From Candidatus Obscuribacter sp. (GTDB taxonomy: Bacteria > Cyanobacteriota > Vampirovibrionia > Obscuribacterales > Obscuribacteraceae): a stretch of 37,143 bases of DNA. Each line of letters starts with the position of its first letter. Position 1 is the stretch's first letter. The notes beneath the pieces are model-generated. The model did not search any database and was not told the origin of the DNA. It saw only the letters and a program-made list of their open reading frames with translations. A program made the translations under genes and the position numbers. Where the stretch lies: positions 1-37,143 of the forward strand of contig JADYXR010000168.1 of assembly GCA_021772095.1 (NCBI GenBank). Direction: 5' to 3'. Below are positions 25,226-33,266 of the stretch, piece by piece.

Positions 25226-26380
25226 TTGGTTTCAGACCATGCTCAACGTCTCATGGCGATGCAATCGGATGCGATGCGAAACAACATGAAAATTCTTGCG
25301 ATTCTAAGTTTTCTTGACGGTGATAGAGCTTCTAAACCACTGGAAGAACTCCAGCACGCGCAGCATAAGAGCAGTTGGAGTCGATGGATTCCCTTTGTTG
25401 TTCTACACGCTCCGTTTCTTATGCTGTTCGCGGTGGGCTGGAGTTGGCAGGCTGTTGCACTGTGTGTTGTCCTGTATCTCATAAGAATGTTCGCTATCAC
25501 AGGTTTTTATCATCGTTATTTTTCGCACCGAACATTCAAAACTTCGCGAGTCCTTCAATTCATCTTCGGCGTGATCGGTGCCACCTCTGTGCAACGCGGA
25601 CCGCTCTGGTGGGCAGCGCACCACAGGGGACACCACAGATACTCAGACAAAGAACTGGATGTGCATTCACCAGTGGTAAGCGGTCTCGTCTGGTCACACA
25701 TTGGTTGGATCACCAGCGACAAAAACATTCCGACGGACTACTCGCGAGTTCCTGATTTAGCAAAGTTTCCCGAGCTTGTTTTTTTAAACCGATTCGACTG
25801 GCTGCCAGTGGTTATACTCGCAGTTTCAGTGTTCGCATACGGTCAATATTTGCATGGCTTCGATTCTCGCGTCACTGGAGCGCAGCTTCTGGTCTGGGGT
25901 TTCGTCAGTACCATAATTCTGTTTCACGCCACGTGCAGCATCAATTCGTTCGGTCATCTAATCGGTAGCCGAAGATTCGACACCGACGACGACAGCAGAA
26001 ACAATCCAGTGCTGGCGCTCTTCACGCTTGGTGAAGGTTGGCATAACAACCACCACAGATTTCCAGGTTCAACTAAACAAGGAATTATGTGGTGGGAATT
26101 CGACGCAACTTATGAAGTACTGAAACTCATGCAGTCAGTCGGACTGGTATGGGAAATTTCGAAAGCAAACTACGACCCGTCCGCCTGCAGCGCCAGCGAC
26201 GATGGTGTTTCTCGACGTCCTCTACTGTCGCAGGATAGCGAAGTTGGTGTCCCTCTGCGTCATCAACTGTCACAGGATGGTGGAGCTGTTTTGGCGCGGA
26301 GTCATCCAGTTGAACTCTCGTCGGTTCAATTCAATAGCCAAATGGAAGCGGGCGCACGCAGTGGTTATGGTGATGTTTAA
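25226..26380 (+). CDS. Membrane fatty-acid (acyl-CoA/acyl-lipid) desaturase
   Basis: 384 aa, fatty acid desaturase type 1 family (delta-9/stearoyl type). The three di-iron histidine boxes are intact: HRYFSH (96-101), HHRGHH (132-137) and HNNHH (273-277). Two pairs of hydrophobic segments lie at about 55-92 and 190-235. It introduces a cis double bond into a membrane acyl chain using O2 and electrons from a ferredoxin or cytochrome b5-type donor. Residues about 325-384 are a non-conserved tail containing an imperfect duplication (LLSQDS.../QLSQDGG). First gene of the five-gene lipid operon; its end overlaps the next start. Start TTG 25226; ATG 25253 is possible. Confidence 0.92.
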   Translation: MVSDHAQRLMAMQSDAMRNNMKILAILSFLDGDRASKPLEELQHAQHKSSWSRWIPFVVLHAPFLMLFAVGWSWQAVALCVVLYLIRMFAITGFYHRYFSHRTFKTSRVLQFIFGVIGATSVQRGPLWWAAHHRGHHRYSDKELDVHSPVVSGLVWSHIGWITSDKNIPTDYSRVPDLAKFPELVFLNRFDWLPVVILAVSVFAYGQYLHGFDSRVTGAQLLVWGFVSTIILFHATCSINSFGHLIGSRRFDTDDDSRNNPVLALFTLGEGWHNNHHRFPGSTKQGIMWWEFDATYEVLKLMQSVGLVWEISKANYDPSACSASDDGVSRRPLLSQDSEVGVPLRHQLSQDGGAVLARSHPVELSSVQFNSQMEAGARSGYGDV

Positions 26381-27716
26381 CAAACGTGTTGCCATCGTCG
26401 GTAGTGGCATCGCCGGTTTGGGTTGCGCGCACTTCCTGAAAAACGAATTTGACATCACCGTATTTGAAAAAAACGATCGAATCGGTGGTCACGTCAACAC
26501 TGTCGAGATTTCCGAACGAGGCAAAAGTATCGCTATCGACACGGGATTTATGGTTTACAATCGCACGACTTACCCTAATTTCTCGAAACTCCTGGACAGG
26601 CTCGACGTTGCGGTGAAGCCTTCCGATATGTCATTTAGCGTTCAAAACGATCTTCTCAACATCGAATGGTCCGGAACCGGGTTCAAAAGAATTTTCGCAC
26701 GTCGAAGCAATTTGCTTAACGGAAAGTTCTGGCGTTTTCTGCTGGCAGTCGATCGTTTCAATCAAAAAGCCAAAGCAGTGGTTGAAGAGAATCAAAATGA
26801 TTTTGTCAATCTCGAACAGTTTGCCTCCGATAATCAAATAGAGCGCTCGGTATTGGATCTCTATATCGTACCGATGATGTCGGCGCTCTGGTCAGCACCT
26901 CCGCAGGCGATGCTGCAATTTCCAATCGCGCTCTTGGCGAGATTTATGCATTCACATGGACTGCTCAGCATCTATGACAAATTGGCGTGGTACACCGTGG
27001 ATGGTGGCGCGAACCTTTACGTCAAAGCACTAGTGGCACCGTTCAAAGACCAGATTAAAACAAATACTCCGATCGTCAGAGTGACCAAAGTCGCCCAGGG
27101 TGTCGAGCTAGAAACGTCAAGCGGTGAGAAGCTAACATTCGACAAGTGTATCCTCGCGTGCCACGCCGACGAAGCAATGCGGATGCTCACAGAGGAATCA
27201 TCAGAAGAGAAATTACTGCTGAGCAGTTTCCCCTACCAAAGGAATATCGCAACACTTCATACCGATTCTAGTGTTATGCCAAGTTGCCGGGGGAATTGGG
27301 CGTCGTGGAACTATCGAATTCAGAACACCGGGCTACAGAACGATCGGCTACAGAATGATCGATTTCATGACGACCAATTGCTGAGCGACCCTGCGTCGAA
27401 AACAGCGATAGCAACAACTCATTACTGGATGAACAGCTTGCAAGGCGTTTCCGACCAGCAAAATTACTTCATCACCATTGACAGCACCAACGCAGTGAAA
27501 CCCTCTTCAGTGCTTCGCCAGATTGAATATGACCATCCAGTGTTCTCAGTCGAATCGCTTAAGGCGCAAAGCCAATTAGTCGCAATCAATAAAAACGCAG
27601 ACGCTCGTTCAGTTTTGTTGTGCGGTAGCTACTCCAAATTCGGATTTCATGAAGACGCGTTCTCTTCCGCGGTTCACCTTTGCGAGAGTCTTCTCGGGAG
27701 GTCGGTATGGAACTGA
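26373..27716 (+). CDS. FAD-dependent oxidoreductase (COG2907-type, amine-oxidase fold)
   Basis: 447 aa. The N-terminal dinucleotide fold is clear: RVAIVGSGIAGLG (5-17), E33 at the end of beta-2, then DRIGGHVNT. The family is the predicted NAD/FAD-binding protein seen with cyclopropane-fatty-acid synthase genes (M. tuberculosis Rv0449c). Flavoenzymes of this kind are thought to oxidise or desaturate the methylated acyl chain, but that activity is not readable here. I take ATG 26373 (26367 also possible); longer in-frame starts would run deep into the desaturase gene. Residues about 315-335 contain a 5-residue repeat (LQNDR LQNDR FHDDQ). Overlaps the desaturase stop by 8 bases. Confidence 0.88.
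   Translation: MFNKRVAIVGSGIAGLGCAHFLKNEFDITVFEKNDRIGGHVNTVEISERGKSIAIDTGFMVYNRTTYPNFSKLLDRLDVAVKPSDMSFSVQNDLLNIEWSGTGFKRIFARRSNLLNGKFWRFLLAVDRFNQKAKAVVEENQNDFVNLEQFASDNQIERSVLDLYIVPMMSALWSAPPQAMLQFPIALLARFMHSHGLLSIYDKLAWYTVDGGANLYVKALVAPFKDQIKTNTPIVRVTKVAQGVELETSSGEKLTFDKCILACHADEAMRMLTEESSEEKLLLSSFPYQRNIATLHTDSSVMPSCRGNWASWNYRIQNTGLQNDRLQNDRFHDDQLLSDPASKTAIATTHYWMNSLQGVSDQQNYFITIDSTNAVKPSSVLRQIEYDHPVFSVESLKAQSQLVAINKNADARSVLLCGSYSKFGFHEDAFSSAVHLCESLLGRSVWN
27331..27360 (+). repeat. 15-base tandem duplication within the FAD gene
   Basis: GGCTACAGAACGATC is followed directly by GGCTACAGAATGATC, with weaker copies on both sides (27316-27330 and 27361-27375). It encodes repeated LQNDR in a probable surface loop of the oxidoreductase and keeps the reading frame. 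Confidence 0.7.
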
Positions 27717-28531
27717 ACTCCAAAATTGTGAAATGCGATGTGCTGCATACTCGCTATTCACCGAAGCTTCATAAGTTTCGCTATCCTCATATGATGTTTT
27801 TGTTCGACCTCGATGAACTAGAAGTTTTGGAGAAAAAACTAAAACTGTTCAGCCACAACGGCGACCGGCTCTACAATTTTCAAGATAGAGATTTCCTCGA
27901 CGAGGGCGCGCAGCCGCTGAAATCGCGGGTTTACAAACTGCTTCGTGAAAACAATTTTGAAGAGATCCCAACTCAAATTTTGGTGCTCACTAATCCGCGA
28001 ATCTTGGGATACGTTTTTAATCCCATTTCGATCTACTTTTGTATCAGAAAAAATGACGAACCTATGGCAGTAATTTGCGAGGTTTGCAATACGTTCTTTG
28101 AACGAAAAGCCTACTTCATTGATACTTCTAATCTGCAGCCAGGCACCTTGATCGAGCACGAGCAGACGAAAAATTTCTATATCAGTCCTTTTTGCAAACC
28201 AGACGACGTATTGAAGTTCAGAATAGAAATGCCTTCGGAAAACTTCGAAGTGTCGGCAACGACATTCCGAAATGGCGAGAAGATCATGGAGGCGAAGATG
28301 AAGGGAACCTCGATCGAACTTAGCAATGAAAACCTGAGAAAATGCGCGGTTCGATATCCCTTCGGCACGATGGTGGCAATAGCGAGAATCCATTATCAGG
28401 CGATGCTTCTTTATTTGAAGAAAATTCCATTTTTTGCAAAGGAAGAGTTTCCAGAACAACAAACAGATTTATGGCGCCCTCACAACAGTCTCCGGAGAAC
28501 CAATTCGAATGAAATCATCAACGAAAAGTAG
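27707..28531 (+). CDS. DUF1365 family protein
   Basis: 274 aa, full-length DUF1365 (COG3496). Family features: start MELNSKIVKCDVLHTRYSPKLHKFRY, MMFLFDLDEL, then ILGYVFNPISIYFC and CEVCNTFFERKAYF, with a YISPF motif. DUF1365 proteins nearly always sit between the COG2907 flavoprotein and a Cfa-type methyltransferase, as in mycobacterial Rv0448c. Their activity is not established; a role in handling the modified acyl lipid is inferred. ATG 27707 is chosen because GGGAGG lies 5 bases upstream and the family start fits. It overlaps the FAD gene by 10 bases and the next gene by 23 bases. Confidence 0.92.
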   Translation: MELNSKIVKCDVLHTRYSPKLHKFRYPHMMFLFDLDELEVLEKKLKLFSHNGDRLYNFQDRDFLDEGAQPLKSRVYKLLRENNFEEIPTQILVLTNPRILGYVFNPISIYFCIRKNDEPMAVICEVCNTFFERKAYFIDTSNLQPGTLIEHEQTKNFYISPFCKPDDVLKFRIEMPSENFEVSATTFRNGEKIMEAKMKGTSIELSNENLRKCAVRYPFGTMVAIARIHYQAMLLYLKKIPFFAKEEFPEQQTDLWRPHNSLRRTNSNEIINEK

Positions 28532-30047
28532 AGATTTGGAAACCGACGATTTCGCGCATCAAGAGAGCGCGCCTGGGTTCGTAGTTGGCGAGGGGCCGCC
28601 GCCTTCGGATACCGTCTCGACGAGAGCGGAATTGTCGCCAGCAACTGGTGCGTCGGATAATACCAGCATGAACAGTGGTGCACACGCGAGTCGAGAAAAA
28701 CGGAGTTCAGAAAAACGGAGCCCAGAAAGTCCGAGTCCAGAAAGACCGAGTCCAGAAAGGCTGAGTCCAGAAAAATCAAGTCCAAAAAAGCCGAGTCGAG
28801 AAAAACCAAGTGCGCTCGATCTCTTCTGCCAGAAAGTGGTTCTGAATTCGCTGACTGGAATGCGACGAGGTTCACTCGATCTGAAACTTCCTGACGGTAC
28901 ATCCGCTTCGAATGGTTCAGTCGAGACCTCGTGCACAGCCCACATAGAAATAAACTCCTACGATTTCTTCAAGCGGTGTGTGAAGTATGGCGCGATTGGA
29001 TTTGCCGAGGGTTACATCGACGGTGAATGGACCACGACAGATCTTACGGATGTAATTCGATGGTTCATTCTCAATTTGAATGATTCAACCGTTATGGAAG
29101 GATCAAAAAACCGTAATCCGATGCTGGATCTCTTTAACTTCGTAAACAGGCTTGGTCACTTGTCTCGCCCGAATAGCAAGAAGATCAGCAAATCAAATAT
29201 CGAAGCGCATTATGATTTGAGCAACGAGTTTTTCTCACTATTTCTCGACAAGTCAATGACTTATTCGAGTGCAATTTTTACAAGAGCCGACGAAGATTTG
29301 TTCGAAGCACAGCAAAACAAGTACAAGCGTATCTGTGAATCTCTAATGCTTAATGAAAGCGATCATTTATTGGAGATTGGCTGCGGCTGGGGAGGATTGG
29401 CTGTTTACGCTGCGCGAAACTACGGATGCAAAATTACTGGTATCACAATTTCTCCTAGCCAGTTCGAATACGCAACAAAGCGAATCAAAAACGAAGGACT
29501 GGAAAATCAAGTTCAGATTTTGCTGACAGATTACCGAGATTTGACCGGACACTTCGACAAAATCGCATCTATAGAGATGGTTGAAGCGCTTGGAGACAAG
29601 TATGTCGAGACGTACTTCAAGAAGTGCGCACAACTTCTGAAGCACGATGGTCTAATGACATTTCAATTGATCGTCAGCCCTGACAGTCGATACGATCTTC
29701 TGCGCGGAAGTGTGGATTTTATCCAAAAACATATTTTTCCAGGCAGTTTGTTGCTTTCAACCGAGCGTGTAATCCGAGCGACCAGTAAGGTTTCCGATTT
29801 GCACATGGTCGAGTTCAATGAATTCGCCGAGAGTTATGCGCACACACTTCGCCTGTGGCGCGATAATTTCGAGCAGCGATTGAACGAAGTTCGCGCGCTT
29901 GGTTTTTCAGAGAAGTTCATCCGAAAGTGGATTTACTATCTCTGCTACTGCGAAGCGGCATTTGACATGCGGCAAATCAGCGTCGCGCAAATCACTATCA
30001 GCAGACCGAACAACCAATTTGTTCGGCAAAGTAAACGGTTGGGGTAG
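28509..30047 (+). CDS. Cyclopropane/methyl fatty-acyl-phospholipid synthase family
   Basis: 512 aa, SAM-dependent methyltransferase of the Cfa/UfaA1 family. Motifs: EAHYDLSNEFFSLFLDKSMTYSSAIF (about 232-257), the SAM-binding LEIGCGWGG (288-296), GITISPSQFEYA, SIEMVEALG and FIQKHIFPG. It transfers a methyl(ene) group to the double bond of a phospholipid acyl chain, giving a cyclopropane or a methyl-branched chain. It is about 100 residues longer than usual because of a disordered N-terminus carrying eight 5-residue SPEKP-like repeats (61-100). Start ATG 28509, preceded by GGAG 11 bases upstream; it overlaps the DUF1365 stop by 23 bases. Confidence 0.93.
   Translation: MKSSTKSRDLETDDFAHQESAPGFVVGEGPPPSDTVSTRAELSPATGASDNTSMNSGAHASREKRSSEKRSPESPSPERPSPERLSPEKSSPKKPSREKPSALDLFCQKVVLNSLTGMRRGSLDLKLPDGTSASNGSVETSCTAHIEINSYDFFKRCVKYGAIGFAEGYIDGEWTTTDLTDVIRWFILNLNDSTVMEGSKNRNPMLDLFNFVNRLGHLSRPNSKKISKSNIEAHYDLSNEFFSLFLDKSMTYSSAIFTRADEDLFEAQQNKYKRICESLMLNESDHLLEIGCGWGGLAVYAARNYGCKITGITISPSQFEYATKRIKNEGLENQVQILLTDYRDLTGHFDKIASIEMVEALGDKYVETYFKKCAQLLKHDGLMTFQLIVSPDSRYDLLRGSVDFIQKHIFPGSLLLSTERVIRATSKVSDLHMVEFNEFAESYAHTLRLWRDNFEQRLNEVRALGFSEKFIRKWIYYLCYCEAAFDMRQISVAQITISRPNNQFVRQSKRLG
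28689..28808 (+). repeat. Eight 15-base tandem repeats in the Cfa-family gene
   Basis: Eight consecutive 15-base units, each beginning AGT (starts at 28689, 28704, 28719, 28734, 28749, 28764, 28779 and 28794), consensus AGTCCAGAAAGACCG. They encode SREKR SSEKR SPESP SPERP SPERL SPEKS SPKKP SREKP. Frame-preserving expansion; copy number is likely to vary between strains. Confidence 0.9.
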
Positions 30048-30052
30048 ACGAC

Positions 30053-30862
30053 ATGGAAGAGCTTATTAAGAATCCCATTTTACAAAGTATTGCCGCGGGA
30101 CTGGCAACATCTTGTCTGATGTTTCTGATTACATGGACTCAATCCGTAAAATATAAAAATGGCGCTGTTGCTGATTTGACATGGTCCTTCGGATTCGTAG
30201 TTCTGGCGTTAGTGTATTGTTTGATGAATGACGGTTGGTTAGTTCGAAAGATACTGCTAATGGTGCCTGTCACTATTTGGAGTATGCGACTCGGAATTTA
30301 TATCGCTCGCCGAACATTTGCGCACATACACAAAGAAGATACTCGTTACCGCCATCTTCGAGAACAAGCCAAAGGCAACGAAGACATTTACTTCCTCTGG
30401 ATCTGCGCGTGCCAAGCCGTTCTTCAAGCTGTGGTCAGTCTGCCATTTATAATTACATCTCTCGATAATTTCGAATCCATTCGCATTACGGAATACGCAG
30501 CATTGGCACTGTTTGTGGTGGCTTTCATTGGAGAGACCACTGCTGACAAACAACTGGAGAACTTCACAAAGCGAACTGATAAAACCAAGAAAGAAGTTTG
30601 CAAAGATGGTTTGTGGAGATATTCCAGACATCCAAACTATTTTTTCGAATGGCTGATCTGGTGCGCCTGGGCGCTTCTGGCGTTCGCGTCTCCATACGGA
30701 TTCTGGGCAATCTCCAGTCCCTTGATCATGCTAGTCATGCTGCTCGTTTTTTCGGGTGTCAAAATCTCAGAAGAGGTCTCATTGAAGAGCCGAGGTGATG
30801 CTTATCGCCAGTATCAGAAGGAAACGAGTCCGTTCATTCCCTGGTTTCCTAAAACGAAGTAG
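30053..30862 (+). CDS. DUF1295 integral membrane protein (steroid-reductase/ICMT-like fold)
   Basis: 269 aa with about six hydrophobic segments. Family signature in the C-terminal half: KDGLWRYSRHPNYFFEWLIWCAWAL and the closing YRQYQKETSPFIPWFPK. This is DUF1295 (COG3752), related to NADPH-dependent steroid 5-alpha-reductases and isoprenylcysteine methyltransferases. In this operon, reduction of an unsaturated or methylene lipid intermediate is an attractive guess; mycobacterial Rv0446c occupies the same position. ATG 30053 follows the Cfa stop by 5 bases, with GGGG as ribosome binding site. Last gene of the operon; bases 30863-30986 hold only a short ATGTGTCGG direct repeat and no clear terminator. 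Confidence 0.9.
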   Translation: MEELIKNPILQSIAAGLATSCLMFLITWTQSVKYKNGAVADLTWSFGFVVLALVYCLMNDGWLVRKILLMVPVTIWSMRLGIYIARRTFAHIHKEDTRYRHLREQAKGNEDIYFLWICACQAVLQAVVSLPFIITSLDNFESIRITEYAALALFVVAFIGETTADKQLENFTKRTDKTKKEVCKDGLWRYSRHPNYFFEWLIWCAWALLAFASPYGFWAISSPLIMLVMLLVFSGVKISEEVSLKSRGDAYRQYQKETSPFIPWFPKTK

Positions 30863-30986
30863 ACGTCGAATAGCAGGTTTCTAGTAGCAGGATTCGGATA
30901 CATGTGTCGGATAGATGTGTCGGTTTTGATTCGCCAGGTCGGTTACATTTATTGGCACCGTTCCAAGTGATACCACATAGCTAATC

Positions 30987-31643
30987 TTAGGTTTTGCCTT
31001 TTATCGATTTTGACAATCCCGAAATGTTCAATAACGTCTCGATTAAGCGGCTGGTCCTGATCACGTAGACTCCGTCGACGGTTTCTTCTGAGAGCTTAAG
31101 CTTGGCACGCGTGAATGCAAGCACGGGGATGACGATACCACATCCTCTTTGCGAACTGATTAGAGAAGCTTGCTGTCTCACATTTGCGATGAAGTCATTG
31201 TCGAGCGGCTTATCATCTCGGAGCAGCTGCCGATCTCGCTCCGTAATGATACCGGCGTGCGATTTCACATCAATGGCGAAGACCTTTTGATTTGGAGAGG
31301 TGACGACGAAGTCTACATCGCCTCTGCGCGGGATCAGAACGTTTTGTTCTACATGCCATCCAGAGTCCTTGAGAGCACCAAGGATTTCAGCTACCTGGTC
31401 CTCGGCCCGTCCACCTTTTTCGGCGCGCTCCGCTGCTTGCTTCATGCTTTTGAATTCGAGGTAGAGCAACCGCGCCAGTGCCAGGAAGAGGCAAACCATC
31501 CAAAGCGGGGTGTCGAAACCCGCGGTGATAAAATAGCAAATGGGGATCGCGAGTGCGACAATCGACGCCCTCCGCAGATGCGTGGCTTTCCGGTGCCTCT
31601 GCAACGCGAGTTCTTTCGGACCGCGATAAGTTGCTTTTTCCAC
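30987..31643 (-). CDS. Membrane-anchored NERD-domain protein
   Basis: 218 aa. Two hydrophobic segments (about 27-43 and 46-62) form a membrane hairpin, followed by a NERD (nuclease-related) domain. The domain shows GGRAEDQVAEIL (77-88), the acidic motif GDVDFVV (108-114) and IDVKSHAG (124-131), the D...(D)xK arrangement of PD-(D/E)xK-like nucleases. NERD proteins are suspected of DNA processing, but most are uncharacterised. Start GTG 31643. Divergent from the cytochrome P450 gene. Confidence 0.85.
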   Translation of the reverse strand: MEKATYRGPKELALQRHRKATHLRRASIVALAIPICYFITAGFDTPLWMVCLFLALARLLYLEFKSMKQAAERAEKGGRAEDQVAEILGALKDSGWHVEQNVLIPRRGDVDFVVTSPNQKVFAIDVKSHAGIITERDRQLLRDDKPLDNDFIANVRQQASLISSQRGCGIVIPVLAFTRAKLKLSEETVDGVYVIRTSRLIETLLNISGLSKSIKGKT

Positions 31644-31737
31644 GTTCTACATCCAGGTTAAGAGCGGGAGTCGGTCGAGTATGATTTCATTCCCCGTTAA
31701 TTGCGTTCACAATATTAACGCGAAAGAAGGAATTCCA

Positions 31738-31800
31738 ATGCGGTTTTTCGAAATTTACGATGAAAAACGGCTATATTGTTGCTTTGTTCGGAGAAAGTGA
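31738..31800 (+). CDS. 20-codon leader ORF ahead of the P450 gene
   Basis: ATG at 31738 preceded by GAAGGA about 6 bases upstream, ending TGA at 31798-31800, 5 bases before the P450 ATG. The product is MRFFEIYDEKRLYCCFVRRK. The P450's own ribosome binding site (GGAGAAAG) lies within its last codons, so translation of the leader could control P450 translation. The alternative is chance. Confidence 0.35.
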   Translation: MRFFEIYDEKRLYCCFVRRK

Positions 31801-31805
31801 CCAGT

Positions 31806-33065
31806 ATGAATATTCCTACGGCTAGTACGCCAGACGCCAATGCGATTTTTGATCCAATCATGGACCACTCGGAAGAGCGGCTGGCTAACCCGTACCCTGT
31901 GCTGGAGCAAATGCGACAAAGCGGCGGTTCTGTGATTTTTAGTCCGCGCGGGAATCAGTGGCTGGTGTTGGGATATGAAGAAGCTAACTCGATTTTGCGA
32001 AGCAAAGATTTTGGAAAACGTTTGCTTGAGAACTGGAAACCGCCCAATGTTTTTCTGCGCGGCGCGATGCGGATGCTGCGGCGGAAGCAGGGCAGTAGCA
32101 TGCTGATTCAAGATCCGCCGGATCATACGCGGCTGAGATCGCTGGTGAATAGCGCGTTTACGCCGGGTGTGATTCATGGTCTCGAGGGACATATCGAAGA
32201 GATTGCAAATGATCTGATCGATAAAATGCAAGAGCGATTTAAAAGTGAGAAAGAAATCGATTTGATCTCGGCGTTTGCATTTCAGCTGCCGGTGATTGTT
32301 ATTGCTGAATTGCTTGGCGTGCCGACGGAGCATCGGGAGAAGTTTAAAAAGTGGTCGAATGATATAACGTTGGCGTTTAGCGGATCGGTGAATCCGATCC
32401 GAATGGCGAAATCATATGTATCGATGCTGAACCTTCGATTGTTTTTGAGACTTGTGATTGCAGAGAAAAGAAGGAATCCAAAGAAAGATCTGATATCGGC
32501 TCTGGTGGCAGCGCAATCGGAAGATAACGATCGACTTTCCAATGACGAACTGCTTGCGAACACGGTTTTGATTTTAATCGCTGGTCATGAAACGACCGTT
32601 AATCTGATCAGTAATTCGGTTTTCAATTTATTGCAGCATCCGGAGCAGTTGGCGAAGATTCAGAGTGACCCGGAGTTGATACCAAATGCGGTGGAGGAGG
32701 TTTTGCGATTCGATCCGCCGGTGCAAATTATTCGCCGACTGGCAAAGAAAGAAACTGAACTTGGTGGCATGCGCATAAAAGAGAATGACATTCTCACTGT
32801 AGTCACAGCAGCCTGTAATCGCGATCCAAAAATTGTGAATGAGCCTGACGTTTTTAATATTGAACGCGAGCACATCAAGCACCTCACGTTTGGTGCGGGC
32901 ATACATTACTGCCTCGGTGCGGAACTTGCCAGGACCGAAGGTCGGATTGCAATCAAGATATTATTCGATCGAATTCGTGATCTTTCGCTCTCAGACCGGC
33001 AGAGGACCTATAAAGGACCGTTTAGCCTTCGGGGATTCAAGGAGTTGTATGTTTCCCGGAAATAA
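31806..33065 (+). CDS. Cytochrome P450
   Basis: 419 aa, normal for a soluble bacterial class I P450. I-helix AGHETT (259-264), K-helix E298-x-x-R301 in EEVLRFDPP, and the haem loop FGAGIHYCLGAELA with the thiolate Cys C369. It has no membrane anchor and will need separate ferredoxin/reductase partners, none of which are in the window. Overall look is of the CYP107/BioI-like bacterial group. Substrate unknown; proximity to the fatty-acid-modifying operon makes a fatty acyl chain conceivable but not shown. ATG 31806 is chosen as first in-frame ATG after the leader ORF, with GGAG 11-12 bases upstream. Confidence 0.95.
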   Translation: MNIPTASTPDANAIFDPIMDHSEERLANPYPVLEQMRQSGGSVIFSPRGNQWLVLGYEEANSILRSKDFGKRLLENWKPPNVFLRGAMRMLRRKQGSSMLIQDPPDHTRLRSLVNSAFTPGVIHGLEGHIEEIANDLIDKMQERFKSEKEIDLISAFAFQLPVIVIAELLGVPTEHREKFKKWSNDITLAFSGSVNPIRMAKSYVSMLNLRLFLRLVIAEKRRNPKKDLISALVAAQSEDNDRLSNDELLANTVLILIAGHETTVNLISNSVFNLLQHPEQLAKIQSDPELIPNAVEEVLRFDPPVQIIRRLAKKETELGGMRIKENDILTVVTAACNRDPKIVNEPDVFNIEREHIKHLTFGAGIHYCLGAELARTEGRIAIKILFDRIRDLSLSDRQRTYKGPFSLRGFKELYVSRK

Positions 33066-33128
33066 AAAATGATGTTGGTTCAGCAGTGCGTCCAAATCAC
33101 CGATTTCCTTGATCGAAAATCCGGACAG

Positions 33129-33180
33129 TGATCAAAAACTTCTGTTCGCGGATTGGCCGACAATCAGAAGTTTATGATCG
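33129..33180. promoter_or_regulatory. Long imperfect hairpin downstream of the P450 gene
   Basis: TGATCAAAAACTTCTG (33129-33144) pairs with CAGAAGTTTATGATCG (33165-33180), 14 of 16 positions, around a 20-base loop that can itself fold (CGG...CCG). No T-run follows on the plus strand, so it is not a standard intrinsic terminator. It lies about 60 bases after the P450 stop and about 90 before the next start. Confidence 0.45.
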
Positions 33181-33266
33181 CAAAAATTCTAAGGAGAAGA
33201 GTCGTTGATAGTGCTGGTTTTGACAGGATCTAACGCGTGGAGTTGTCAGTGTGTTTAAATGAACAG

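Noticed and set aside
26202..26372. Longer N-terminus of the FAD oxidoreductase
   Set aside because: It would overlap the desaturase gene by about 180 bases, and the family start with a dinucleotide-binding motif fits 26373 or 26367.
28480..28945. Minus-strand open frames rich in LDSVFLDS / GLGLSGLG repeats
   Set aside because: Antisense reading of the 15-base repeats in the Cfa-family gene.
31755..32333. Minus-strand 192-codon open frame under the P450 gene
   Set aside because: Antisense of an unmistakable cytochrome P450; composition rich in His/Arg/Gln without domain features.
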